From: Hygrocybe punicea
Lineage: Eukaryota; Basidiomycota; Agaricomycetes; Agaricales; Hygrophoraceae
Reading direction: 5' to 3'
Assembly (NCBI GenBank): GCA_963556145.1
Contig: OY744462.1
Span: 4,216,001 to 4,280,000 of the forward strand
Length of the DNA stretch: 64,000 bases
Below the pieces are notes generated by a model. That model searched no databases and was not told the DNA's origin. It saw nothing but the letters and a program-made list of their open reading frames with translations. A program made the translations under genes and the position numbers. Shown one piece after another: positions 41,484-52,399 of the stretch; positions within the stretch are counted from its first letter, which is position 1, and each line of letters starts with the position of its first letter.

Positions 41484-42870
41484 TAGTGTTGCCGAAGTTC
41501 AGTTCGGTCCGGTTCCGAGCCTTTTTGGCGGAACCGCGAACTGAACTTCGGGTCCGGTTTGGCGCATGGCCAAACCTGGACCCGGACGGCATTGAACCGT
41601 CTCGCCGCGTTCGGTCTGGGTTCAGACCGCGTCTGAACCCAGACCGAGGTTGGCTCACCCCGTGAGCTCCGTTCTCCTCGCGAATGGCAGGCACGTATCA
41701 ATTGATACGGCGCTACACTTCGCGAGGTAGTTGGGCTGCGGGGGAGCCGTCCGGTGCTGCTGCTGCTGCTGCTGCCGTCGCGTTGCTGCTGTTGCTGCGG
41801 CCGTTGGCGTTGTTGCTGCTGCTGCTGCTGCCGCTGCCGTTGCTGCCGTTGCTGCTGTTGCTGCTGTTGCTGCTGCTGCCATTGCCGTGGCGTTGCTGCC
41901 ATTGCCGTGGCGTTGCTGCTGTTGCCGCCGTTGCCGCTGTTGCCGCCGTTGCTGCTGCTGCCGTCACTGCTGCCGTCGTTGCTGCCGTCGTTGCTGCCGC
42001 TGCTGGCGCTGCTCCTGCTGCCGTCGCCGTTGCTGCTGCCACTGCTGCCGCTGCTGTCGTGGCCGTTGCTGCTGCCGCTGCCGTTGCCGTTGCCGTTGCT
42101 GCTGCTGCTGCTGCTGGCCGTCGTGGTTGTCGTTGCCGTTGTTGTTGCCGCCGCTGGTGGTAGTGGTGGTGGTGGTGGTGTTGCAGCTGTCGCGCATCCG
42201 TTGCTGCCGGCGCTGCTGCTTCTGTTGCTGCTGCCGTTGCTGCCAGTGCTGCTGCTTCTATTGCTGCTGCTGCTGCTTCTGCTGTTGCTGCTGCTGCTGG
42301 CCGTTGCCATCGTCGTTGCCTGGTTGCCATAGCCGTTCCCATTTCTGTTGCCGCCGCTGGTGGTGGTGGTGGTGGTGGTGGTGGTGTTGCAGCTGTCGCG
42401 CGTCCGTTGGCATTGGGTTGGCGTTGGCATCCATCTTGTGCCAAGATGGGTGTGGCCGCGACGTGGTCGCGGTCGAGTTCCCTGTCGCAAATGACATTAG
42501 TAAAGTTAAGAAAAGCTTGAAACTGACCTTCGCATTGAGTGTTGATGTTGTGTTGCGTGTTGATGTTGTGTTGCGTGTTGATGTTGTGTTGCGTGAAAGC
42601 TACACGGTCACGGCCGGTCACATGATACCATTTAACACGAAATAGTAAGTCAAGAAATACGAAAAACAAATGAAATAAATACCGTAAAAATAGCTGCGTT
42701 CGCGGTTTGGACGCGGTTTGGAGCCGTTCAGGAAATCCGGCGGGCCTTGAAACCCGGAACTGAACCCGCGGTCCGGTTCAGCACTTGGCTGAACTTAGAC
42801 TGAACCTCGGGTTCGGTTCGGGGTTTGAACCGGGTTCGGCTAGGTTCGGAACCGAACTACGGCAACACTA
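41484..42870. mobile_element. Non-autonomous hAT, 1,387 bp, in gypsy C pol
   Basis: It starts TAGTGTTGCCGAAGTTCAG and ends CTACGGCAACACTA, flanked by a perfect octamer CGTGGCGT (41476-41483 and 42871-42878). Removing it with one octamer restores the pol frame (H-G-Y-A-T-L-A-Q-P-L). The core (41755-42390) is GCT/GCC triplet repeats on the plus strand. Subterminal words (caattgatacgg, gaaccgg) match the element at 16379-29037. A 'gtgttgatgttgtgttgc' triple repeat lies near 42540. Poly-Ser, Ala, Gln and Leu frames here are artefacts of the triplets. Confidence 0.92.
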
Positions 42871-42878
42871 CGTGGCGT

Positions 42879-44963
42879 AGCCGTGGATGAGATCCCTGAA
42901 ATAACCGGTCAGGCCTAGAAAACTAGAAAGAGCGAGGAGGTCGGGGGGTGGGCGCCAGTTGACCACTGCAGTTAGTTTGGCTTCGTTGGCTTGGACCCTG
43001 CGAAGATCATCTCCGTCATGAAGAATTTTGACTTCTTTGCTGAGAGTGATAAGCCCGTGTCACGGACGCGTTGGAAGAAGCGCCTGGTGCGATCCATCAT
43101 GTTGTCGAATTCGTCGCCTGCCATGCCGCCATCGTCGACAAAGAGTTCGAGCTGGAGGGCCAAAAGTATATCACCAAGCTTCTCGGCCGTGACGTGTGCA
43201 AACGTCGACGGGGCACCCGTGAGGCCGAAGGGCATACGTTTCTGTGTGAAGGACCCACGGCCCTCGATATAAAAGGCCAGGTATGGCCTGCTGTCCTCGG
43301 GAATAATCACGGCATAGAAGCCGGATGCGAAGTCGAAACCGTGGACCCATCTGTGTCCGCTCAAGCGTCGTTGTTTTGACCGGACGTTGCCCTGCGGCAT
43401 GGGAAAGACGTGGGTCACGTTGTTCAGGGCATTGTAGTTTTGGCAAAAGCGCCAGGTCTGGGGCTTTGGCGGCTCGACTGGAGTGTCTGGTTGTGGGGGT
43501 CGAGGGCCGAGATCGTGTGCAGGGGGATAGCCGTGAGCTGCGCACTCTTCGTTGACTCTGTGGCGGAGCTCGTCCAGGAGGAGGCCCGGGTTATCGTGAA
43601 CTTTCTGGCCCAGTGCGATGGGGGACACGCATTTTACGTCCTCGGGGCGTATGGGCTCTATGATGTTGCCTTCGAGCAGCGTGTCGACGGTTTTGTGCAG
43701 GAACTCGCGTTGTGGTGGGGTGAGGGGTCGTTGTCTCGGTATGCGCTTGGGAAATGTTGTGCCTTCTGGTATGTGTATGCGATGCTCAGCGCCCGGCATG
43801 GGGTTGACTTTGCCTACGGACAGGGCGAAACAGTCAGCGTATTCGGTTATTAGGGCACGTAGCTTAGCTTTCTGGTCTTCGTCCAAGTCCAGTCTTATCG
43901 TGACTTGGGCCAATACTTCGGCCACTCTCGCCGGCTTAAACAGGTCCATCTTCCGGGTGAAAATGGAATGGTCGGCGTCGATCTCGACCTCCGGTTGGGC
44001 GTCTCCGACGTCCTCGTTGTCCGTATGGCCTCCACCGTCGTGTATGGCCCATGTGGGTGCGTCGTGTGTGTGGGGGTGTTCATCGCTTGTTTGGGACTGT
44101 TGTCTGTCGTGAGCGTTCCGTGGGGGCAACACCGTGCGTCGCAGTCGATGTCGTGTGCGTCTCCCTTTCCGGTGGGGCTTGTGGTGTTCGGGTGTGTGGA
44201 CGGGGCCAGTTGTCCTTGGTGGGGTTTCTGTCGAGTCGGGTTCTTCCGAGTCTTCGACTCCCAAGGTGTTGCAAAGTGCTGTGTCTGGCAGGTCTGCGAG
44301 CCTGGCGAATGGGTTTGGGGTGTTGAAGGACGCTGTCATTTTTATCTGACTGGGGTTGGTGCAGTTCGCTTGTTGAGGGTTTGGGGCTGTGCAGAACGGG
44401 GTTCCGGGCCGGTCGTTTTCGTTCCGGAGGATTTCCCACCCAACGTCGTTTGGGATGCGTAGGGTGTCGTCGTTGTAGTCGTGTGTGGCTCCGTATTGTT
44501 GGAGAATGGGTTTCCCCAACAAGATGGACCAACAACCCCCACTGGGGAATACTTCGAATGTCACCCTCTTGCAGGTGTTTCCGAGCTGGATGGTTCCGAC
44601 CCAGCGCCCGTGCGACAGCACTTTGGTGCTGTCTGCCATGCGCAGGATTTTGGTGGATGGGTGTAGGTGGCCGAGTTGGTGGCGTAGTCTGTTGTATGTA
44701 GATGTACATATTGCGTTTACCATTGCGCCGTTGTCGGCGAGGCCGCGGGCGCATTGGTCAAACCCGTTTGGGCCTTGGAGGAGTATGGTTTGGATGAATG
44801 GTCTTGCCGTGTCTGTTTCAGCTGGTGTATCCCTTCCCACCGCATACAGGTCAACGATTTCGTGTTTGATCGTTGTGAGACTTTGACATGGAGTATTTGT
44901 ACTGACTAGAGAGTTCTGAGTGTCTTCTGTATGCAATGTGAATTTAGGGGGGTATACCGGCAT
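42879..44963 (-). pseudogene. Gypsy C pol, N-terminal part: protease and RT
   Basis: The first ATG of the open frame is 44963. The protease site reads GLADNGAMVNAI, with N where S or T is usual. RT shows RFCQNYNALNNVT, HGFDFASGFYAVII and FVDDGG at the catalytic centre. After FAGS the frame is lost at about 43000: the next frame reads VQANEAKLTAVVNWRPP and continues to the hAT insertion at 42878, so a small deletion or shift removed a few codons there. Confidence 0.85.
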
Positions 44964-45040
44964 GTCCCCAACCCATCCCGCGCAGTGGTTGGGGACCGGC
45001 GTATCCGCTCATTGATTTGTCTGGGCCGTCTGACTTCCAC

Positions 45041-46504
45041 TTATGCAGACGGCCCCCTTCCATTTCCCTGGCTGTCGTCGAAGTTGTTGGAGTAAAAGTA
45101 TCCGCCATAGTCGTGCACGTGGTTGTCGAACCCGTCGTAACCTTGGTGTCCGTGGGACACGTAGTTCAGGTTTTGTGTTTGGCGTTCTTTCCACGATTCG
45201 CGGGCAATGTGAGATGCTATTCTGCGCCAGGTACGTTCGTGTTCGGAGAGTGTGACCCCTCTGCAAACCGGGGCTGCCGCACGGTGGCCTGCCTGGCCGC
45301 AGTCCCAACATTCGCGGGATCTGAGTGGTGCAGTACCAGGGCTCAACGGGTATGGGTGTAATTTGTCCGGTTGTATGTTACCGTTGGCGCGGTGCCACTC
45401 ATCAACCTGGGTTCTGTACGTGGTGCGTCCCACGTCTGTGTCGGGGTGCTGTTGTATGGCGAGGTTTTGTAGGTCTTGGTATCGAGCAGCGATCGGACGG
45501 CCCCTGGTATTGGGTCCAGGCGGAAGTGGTGCAGGGTGTCGCGGTATGTTCGTGGGTTCCGGTCCCCCTCTGTGGAAGCGTGGGGTTAACCCCCGGCCTG
45601 CGAACAGATTCCCCCTGCCTCCCGTGTTGTTGACGAATGGGTCGAGTGGGTTTCCCCTGGCGGGGTGTGGTCGGTAGTGCTGGATAGTGGTGTGTTGTTG
45701 TGGGGGGTTAATCGGGTGGTGGATGTGAGTGCCGGTGAAGGCTTCGCGTAGGGCTTTTGTTGGGGATGCTGGGATCCGTGCTAAGCGGGCGGTTTCCTCG
45801 TCTTTCTCGTATTTGGCTACGGTTTCTCGCAGGTGGATGACGTCGATACCGCGCACGGTGTCGGCAAGCTCTTCATATGTAGTGCGGGGTTTGTGTCTGA
45901 TGAGGTCGCGGACCGGTGCTGGTAGAGAGTCGAACACGTCTTGTAATAGGAGGCCGTTTGTGTCGTCGACGTCCTTCGCCTTGGGAAGGAGCCCGTTGGC
46001 CCATTTGATGTGGGTCCAGACCTCTTTGGATCCCGTCGTCTCGGTTTTCGTGCCGAGGGTTTCCATGGTGAGGGTCCATTCTTTGAGCTCCCGGATGCGT
46101 TCGGCCTTGGACGGTTTGGGAATGGTATTCTTCGGCCACTGTTTCTCGAAGGCCTTGACCAACTTATCCCAGTCGTCTTTAATGTCGTTGGCTAGTCCAT
46201 CTAGCCATTGGTCAGCTGTGCTGCCGAAGTCCAGGTTGTTTCGAAAGCAGTCGACTTTCTTCTTGTCCGTCGTGTACTCTTTGTCCTCGATTTTGATGTT
46301 GATTTCGCGTAGGAATTGGCCGGAAGTCGTTTTTTCGTCAGGGCCGCCGTCCCAGCGTAGGGAACCGGACTCGCCCATTCTGGTTCTATGTGTGGGTGGT
46401 TGGGGAACGGTTGGCGATGTTGGTGGTGTGGTCGGTTGTGGGTTTTCGGAGCCTGTTGATGGTGTTGTGACAGAGGAGATGGACGATGATGATGGTGAGC
46501 TCAA
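45041..46504 (-). CDS. Gypsy C gag, 487 aa
   Basis: It is intact. It starts MSSPSSSSISSVTT; a capsid-like region follows (KKKVDCFRNNLDFGSTADQW; IKDDWDKLVKAFEKQWP), then a Pro/Gly/Arg-rich segment and a zinc knuckle-like CWDCGQAGHRAAAPVC (CX2CX4HX5C). The tail is Tyr/Asn/Gly-rich. The pol frame lies downstream in another frame with a stop between, so pol is not simply read through. Confidence 0.88.
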   Translation of the reverse strand: MSSPSSSSISSVTTPSTGSENPQPTTPPTSPTVPQPPTHRTRMGESGSLRWDGGPDEKTTSGQFLREINIKIEDKEYTTDKKKVDCFRNNLDFGSTADQWLDGLANDIKDDWDKLVKAFEKQWPKNTIPKPSKAERIRELKEWTLTMETLGTKTETTGSKEVWTHIKWANGLLPKAKDVDDTNGLLLQDVFDSLPAPVRDLIRHKPRTTYEELADTVRGIDVIHLRETVAKYEKDEETARLARIPASPTKALREAFTGTHIHHPINPPQQHTTIQHYRPHPARGNPLDPFVNNTGGRGNLFAGRGLTPRFHRGGPEPTNIPRHPAPLPPGPNTRGRPIAARYQDLQNLAIQQHPDTDVGRTTYRTQVDEWHRANGNIQPDKLHPYPLSPGTAPLRSRECWDCGQAGHRAAAPVCRGVTLSEHERTWRRIASHIARESWKERQTQNLNYVSHGHQGYDGFDNHVHDYGGYFYSNNFDDSQGNGRGPSA

Positions 46505-46920
46505 GTATTTGCCGTTTTTGTCTCGGGGTCATAGGATGATCCTACGGTTGGGTGGTGTATTACGTGGGCGGCTTGATGACGCCGTTTTGTGGTACCGGTA
46601 GTTGGGTAATGTATGTTTGTTCTCGGTGCACGGTGGAGTGGTACCGAGGTACCACTCTGGGGGCTCATGCAGGACTCGAGGGAAAGGTCGACTGGATAGG
46701 AAGGATGGACTGACTACTACATCGGGAAGGCTACTAACTAGGTCAACCGTGGGAACCTGGTCACGTGACTGGCAGGTCCCACTACTCCAGCGGTTCTCGG
46801 TTGTGGGTGTTTCGGTTCATGGTACTCGGTTCACGGTTCGCGGTGCTCGGTGCTCGGTGCTCAGTTCTGTGGGAAGCATTCAGATGGCATAGGTGTCGAA
46901 GTTCGCTCTCATCACCACAT
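46505..46920. other. Gypsy C leader with PBS-like site and an LTR-like relic
   Basis: Next to the 5' LTR the minus strand reads ATG then TGGTGATGAGAGCGAAC. A TGG-initial sequence at this spacing fits complementarity to a tRNA 3' end (CCA), though I could not name the tRNA. 46742-46787 (aaccgtgggaacctggtcac ...) resembles the end of the C LTR and may be a relic of an older LTR carried in the leader. Confidence 0.55.
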
Positions 46921-47084
46921 TGTGGAGGGACGGAGTCAGCTGAGAGAACGGGGATGGAATCGAGTGATGATAGTGATGATAGTGATGATAGTGATGATAA
47001 TTGCTGCAACACGAGATCTGTACTGCTAAGGAAACACAACCGTGGGAATCCTAGTCACGTGACTGTCCAGGTACATCTACTACA
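46921..47084 (-). repeat. 5' LTR of gypsy C
   Basis: 164 bp, with no difference from 39123-39286 found by eye. Confidence 0.92.
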
Positions 47085-50000
47085 GCACTCACGCCCTTCT
47101 ATGTGGTTGCAAAGTCCCAGGAACTCAGGTCTTCTGCATGGAAGTCCAGTTACCTGATGCCACTGGACGCTCTGCAAGCTATGGTCCTCTGGAACCCTCC
47201 AATCCTTCCATGGACCTTCCCAACCTCCCAGAAGAGTACCACGAATTTGCTGACGTCTTTAGCAAGACAAAGGCTTGGATCCTCCCCGAACACCATCCTT
47301 ACGACCTCAAGATTAATCTAGAGGACGGTGTTCAACATCCTTTTGGCCCCATCTATTCTATTTTGCCCTTGGAGCTCAAAACCCTCCGGGAATTCCTTGA
47401 TAAGAATCTCTGGGCTGGTTTTGTCTGCTCCTCCTGATCTCCCTGCAGGGCTCCCATTCTTTTCTCTCAGAAGAAAAACAGTAGCCTCCAACTTTGCATG
47501 GATTTCCAAGGACTCAATTGTATCACAAAGAAAGACCACTATCCTATTCCCCTCACAGCGAACCTTCTTGACACTCCCTGGACTGCACACATTTACACCA
47601 AAATTGACCTTAAACACGCCTACCATTTAGTGCAGATTGCTGAAGGCGATGAGTGGAAGACAGCCTTTCATACTTGCTATGGCTCGTTTGAATGGTTGGT
47701 TATTCCAGAGGGTCTCACTAATGCCCCGGCAGCTTTCCAACACTTTGTTAATGACATTTTTTCCGATCTCCTCAACGTTTCCGTCATTGTTTACCTTGAC
47801 GATATTCTTATCTACTCCGATGATCCTGCTGATCATACAGAGCATGTCCATGAAGTCCTCTGATGACTCCGGAAGCACGGCCTGTATGCCAATGCCGAGA
47901 AGTGTTCTTTCAGCATTGATACAGTGGAATACCTGGGTTACATTCTTTCTCCACAAGGCCTTTCTATGGACCCCCCCAAGGTCCGAACCATCCAGGATTA
48001 GCCTGAGCCCCGGAAAATTAAGGATGTTCAATTTTTTCTCGGATTCACCAACTTCTACCGGCATTTCATTCCGCACTATTCCTCCATCACCATTCCGCTT
48101 ACTCGCGTCACCTGCAAGGGGTTACAATGGAATTTTGATGATAAGTGTCATTCCACTTTCAATGACTTGAAGTCTCCTTTCCTTTCTGCTCCAGTCCTTT
48201 CCCATTGGTCATGGGAGTTTGACACTCTGGTGGAGATGGATGTCTCTGATTATGCCGTTGCCTCCATTCTCTCCATTCAACATCCTAACGGCAGAATTCA
48301 CCTGGTTGCATTCTGGTCTCATATGCTTTCGGACTTGGAGTTAAACTACAATACCCATGACAAGGAACTCCTTGCCATCTTCAACACCTTCACTACTTGG
48401 CGACATTACTTGGAAGGTACTGCTACTCTGGTTGACGTTATCACTGATCACAAGAATCTGGAGTACTTTTCTACCATCCAGTTGCTCACTCACCATCAAG
48501 CTCGTTGGTCGGAGTTCCTTTCCCATTTTAATTTTGTTATCTCTTTCCGTCTGGGCAAGCTTGGGGACTAAGCCTGATACCCTTACTCGATGCTGGGACG
48601 TCTACTCAGAAGGGGGAGATAGCGACTACGCCACAGCCAATCCACACAATTTCTGCCCCATTTTCAGACCAGAACAACTGGCTTCATCCCTCAGAGCTAC
48701 CTCCCTCAAAGACATTGTCCTTGGTGCTGGATTCACCATGGACGTCGAATCCCTCCACTCTGATATCATCTCCAGGCTTCAGGTTGATCCTGTTGCCTCC
48801 AGACACATTTCCCGTATCACCTCCGACCCAGATCCTCACTGGTCTATCGACGATTTAGGCCTTTTATGCCTCGATAATCGTATCTACGTCCCTGATGTCA
48901 ACAACCTCAGACTCCGGATCTTACGCTCCTAACACGACCATCCTACTGCAGGACATTTTGGACAGAACAAAACTCTCGAAATTATCCGGCGGGAATACAC
49001 CTGGCCTGGACTCCGAACCTTCATCCGCGACTACTGCAAATCCTGCACAACCTACGCAAGATCCAAGACCCCTCGACATTGTCCTTATGGATTGCTCAAG
49101 CAACTTCCAATTCCAGAGAAGCCCTAGAACTCGATCTCCATGGACTTCATTGAACAACTTCTGGACTCCAAAGGATTTACAGCCATTTTGGTTGTAGTAG
49201 ACCATCTATCTAAGCAAGGGATCTTCATTCCAACCCACCATATGATTACTTCCCCTCAGCTCACCTACCTTTTTCTTATTCACATTTCAGAGTTCCTAGT
49301 CATGTCACTTCCAATAGAGGCACAGAGTTCGTCTCCCATTTCTTCTGGTCTCTTGGAAAAGCTCTCAACATGAGACTCCATTGTACCTCTGGCTATCACC
49401 CTGAAGGAGATGGCCAAACTGAATGTGTTAATCAAACTCTCGAGCAATACCTCCATGTTTATTGCAATTACCAGCAAGACAATTGGTCTTCACTCCTTCC
49501 TCTCGTGGAGTTTGCCTACAACAATGCTCCGAATGCTACCACTGGAGTTTCACCCTTCTTCACTAATAAGGGTTATCACCCAAACCTTTCTGTTCACTCG
49601 GAGCATGACCTCTCCTCCGCTCACGCATGAAAGTATGCCGTGGACCTCAATGAGTTGCATCAGCAACTCTGTCAAACCATCTCCAAGGCCCAACAACGTT
49701 ACCAGCATTATGCGGACTTGAAGCGCACTCCAGCACCCGATTTCAAGGTATCAGAATTCGTTTATGTTAAGGCTGAACATTTCCGGACTACTAGACCTTC
49801 AAAGAAGCTCTCCGAGAAGAACTTAGGGTCTTTTGATATCATTGCTAAGGCCGGAAACCACTCCTATACACTACGTCTTCCAGAAACTCTCTGCTCTGTT
49901 CACCCCATCTACCATGTCTCTCAGCTCGAGCCTGCCATTCTGAATACCATCCCCAATCATGTCCAACCTCCACCTCCTCCAGTCACTGTTGACGGAGAAC

Positions 50001-50206
50001 CAGAATTCGAGATCTCCAAGATCCTTGACTCGAAAATTGATAACCATTGTCGTGCCTGCAAATTGCTATACCTCATAAGTTGGGAAGGTTACAAAGGCAC
50101 TGATGAGGAAACCTCTTGGATCTTGGCCTCCGAACTTGGACATGCCTCTGAAATTGTTTTGGACTTTCACCCTGCATACCCTTCCAAACCCGGCCTGCTT
50201 TATTAA
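47085..50206 (+). pseudogene. Gypsy B pol: RT, RNase H, integrase, chromodomain (broken)
   Basis: The linker resumes with PNLPEEYHEFADVFSKTKA. RT spans about 47498-48170 ([20 protein letters not shown] near 47795). RNase H follows at 48167-48571 (MDVSDYAVASIL; HDKELLAIF), then integrase with GHHPEGDGQTE-like motif YHPEGDGQTECVNQTL (49385-49440). The chromodomain is at 49640-50206 (FEISKILDSKIDNHCRACKL; LISWEGYKGTDEETSW). Chromodomains steer integration to marked chromatin in this clade. At least six frame changes or stops break it. Around 49200-49300 the second catalytic Asp of integrase is not recognisable. Confidence 0.88.
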
Positions 50207-50289
50207 CTTCTATAATCTATTTACATTTTGCTTTCTGTGAAGTTAAATTTTTGGCCTATTTACTACCCCCTTCTCCCAAATATTCTCCC

Positions 50290-51261
50290 TCCTCCTACTC
50301 CATTTCCACCTCCTCCAACTCAAAGTCCTCAGACTCTGAAGTGAACTCCTGGAGTTCATAGGAGTTGTCCCTTAAGAACTCTACATTCTCTAGGTGGTTG
50401 GCCATTTGAGTGGCCTCCATGGATGTCCTCCATGGTGTCCCATGTCCCCTCACATGCTATGGCCACCCGCTCCAGCATCGCTGTGTTCTCCTTCATCACC
50501 CGGAGCAGCTTCAGGAGCAACTCCTCCACCCGCACTGAGGACTTTCTGCTTTTCTTCATTGCTGGCTCCACTTCACAGTATTCCGATCCCAACTCCTCCT
50601 TTTACTCCTTCTTTTTCTTTTTCCTCACCACGCTGCGCCATCTTCTCCTTCCACCTCGCACTGCACCTTTCTTTTCTGGCATGACATGCAACTCCTTGTC
50701 TTGCCATTCTCCGGCCGCACACAATCCTCCCAACGCTCTGCGCACGCCTTGCACTGGACAGCCCTGTTTCTTCATCACCTCCAGGTCCGCTTAGTTGCCA
50801 CTGTTTTACTTACCCATCTCTTTCTCTTTTCCCTTTCTCTGTGCTCGTGGGTCCTGGTTCAGCTCCAGACCCCCCTGCTGTGGCCTTGCTTCCTTGCTCC
50901 TCCTCCACTTTTTCCTCCTCTCCTCCTCTGCCTTTTTCCTCTCCTCTGCTTTTCTCCTCTTCTCCTCCTCCGCCCTCTTCATCTCCTCCCATTTTCTCAT
51001 TGCTTCTGCTTCTGCCTTCTTTCTCTTCTCCTCCTCCTCCAACTTTCTTCACTCTTCCTCCACTTTCCTCCATTCCTCCGCCTTTTCCTTCACCTTCAGC
51101 TCGGCAAACTCACATTCCTTGGCTTTGATGCGGGCGGCGATTTCCTGGGAGGACAACATTTTTTTGTGGAGTTGTCTCCTGGTCCAGGAGTTGGTTTTAT
51201 ACCGCCTTACTTCTGCTTCAAACTCCGCTTCAGTTCTCCCTTTGTTCCACAGGCATCTCAA
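50290..51261 (-). pseudogene. Antisense ORF between pol and 3' LTR of gypsy B, Lys/Glu-rich coiled coil
   Basis: On the strand opposite to pol, a frame starts at 51261 (MRCLWNKGRTEAEFEAEVRR) and runs through KKMLSSQEIAARIKAKECEF. After one TGA at 51049 it continues in the same frame as KLEEEEKRKKAEAEAMRKWE, almost entirely Lys, Glu, Ala and Arg, to about 50806. Further antisense pieces (50592-50356: SVRVEELLLKLLRVMKENTAMLER) could be later exons. It looks like a real but decayed protein with a long coiled coil. Function unknown; I do not know whether it was an element gene or a captured host gene. Confidence 0.5.
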
Positions 51262-51271
51262 TGGTTCAACG

Positions 51272-51286
51272 GTAAGGGGGAGATAC
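51272..51286 (+). other. Polypurine tract of gypsy B
   Basis: GTAAGGGGGAGATAC lies directly before the 3' LTR start TGTCATAT, the usual form in Ty3/gypsy elements. Confidence 0.8.
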
Positions 51287-51811
51287 TGTCATATCCATGC
51301 AACTCCAAAGGATTCCGATAAACTCCACTCTGGACTTTTCGGCCATTTTATCCTCTCGTGTACATTACTGTTCCTTGCCTTGTTTATACTCTATTCTTCT
51401 TCATCCGCTTCTCCGAACTCCTATCCATTCTTTCCCTTTGTTTACTTGTCACCGTACGTCGCAACCTTTTGTTACTTTTATCCTTCTCCGAACTCTGGTT
51501 CCCCTTCCAGAATTCTTATTATCTTTACATTACTAAGGACATAACAATTAGTTTACCAAGTATATAAGTTAGAACTACAAGTCCTGTAACTCCGTTCTAA
51601 AAATCAACTTGAGTTCCCCTCATCCTCAAACTTAGAGCTTCGCCTTAAGCTCACTATAGTCTCCATTCTTAGTCCGAACCTCCGGACTAATTCTGCTCCA
51701 TCCGTTTGTGCTTACTCAGTATGACTCAAGGAAGTAGCATAACTACTTCAAGAGTTTGCACCTCCGGTCCTCCGACAACTCCATTCCACCTGGAGTTGCA
51801 CGTCTCTAACA
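51287..51811 (+). repeat. 3' LTR of gypsy B
   Basis: 525 bp, ending CTCTAACA before the duplicated GTAAC. The 10-bp length difference from the 5' LTR and many substitutions show it is old. Confidence 0.92.
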
Positions 51812-52001
51812 GTAACATTGGCTCCGGAAGCACATCTGATGTCAAGAACAAGGGTGCTGATGGGCTTGGGCTTTTGCATCATTGTTGCCATCGCCCTGCC
51901 CATCACTCACAGGCATGCACACTCATCAGCGTCAACATTGAGCATGACTATTTCACTACCCCACCATCTTTTCTTGCAGAATCTTTTACATATCAGAGAT
52001 A

Positions 52002-52384
52002 CAGTAATCAATGGCTCCTTGAAACACTACCACTCCATGAAACACCTCCATATCATTTGTTTCACACATTCCCTAAGGCCAAATATAATGCTGGTCAATC
52101 CTGTACATCCAATGAATATGTTTAGATAGTTGTGTCCATGTAAATGCACCAAATAAAATTAGAAAATACTTTTTTAAGTAGGAGAGAATATCATGACCAC
52201 TCCTTGAAACAGCAGTATTTTGATCATAAAATAACCAAATCTGAATGGTTTTCTTTGAAAATTGGTATCTGTGGTCTCTGAATACATCCAGATATTTCTG
52301 TCTATTCAGAATTTTGTTCAATGGATGCACTGGCCCAGAAAATTTGATTTCAAGTTGGGTGTTTCAAGGAGCCATTGATTACTG
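52002..52384. mobile_element. Mariner-like MITE, 383 bp
   Basis: The ends CAGTAATCAATGGCTCCTTG and the inverse CAAGGAGCCATTGATTACTG are perfect over about 26 bp and are flanked by TA (52000-52001, 52385-52386). It differs from the 2279 family in sequence. The interior is non-coding. Confidence 0.85.
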
Positions 52385-52399
52385 TATATTCTTATAAAT

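Larger units (their letters stand above)
39123..47084 (-). mobile_element. Ty3/gypsy element C, young (identical LTRs), 7,962 bp
   Basis: Two 164-bp LTRs, with no difference found by eye, enclose gag and pol on the minus strand, with PBS-like and PPT sequences in place. The flanks GCGC (39119-39122) and GCAC (47085-47088) resemble a 4-bp duplication. A non-autonomous hAT (41484-42870) is inserted in pol and pol has a frameshift. It is inserted in the protease-RT linker of gypsy B. Confidence 0.92.
36763..51811 (+). mobile_element. Ty3/gypsy element B (about 7.1 kb plus nested gypsy C)
   Basis: LTRs of 535 and 525 bp (TGTCATATCCATGC...CTCTAACA) are flanked by GTAAC at 36758-36762 and 51812-51816. 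The order is gag, protease, RT, RNase H, integrase, chromodomain, then an antisense ORF and a clear polypurine tract before the 3' LTR. The 7,962-bp gypsy C interrupts it between protease and RT. Many frameshifts make it a dead copy. Confidence 0.93.

Noticed and set aside
41655..42669. Very long Ala/Ser/Gln/Leu/Cys-rich ORFs on both strands
   Set aside because: They follow from GCT/GCC/CTG triplet repeats inside a non-autonomous hAT; all frames are open and none has domain structure.
44961..45045. A -1 frameshift site joining gag and pol of gypsy C
   Set aside because: The pol frame contains a TGA between the gag stop and the first ATG of pol, so simple slippage cannot join them.
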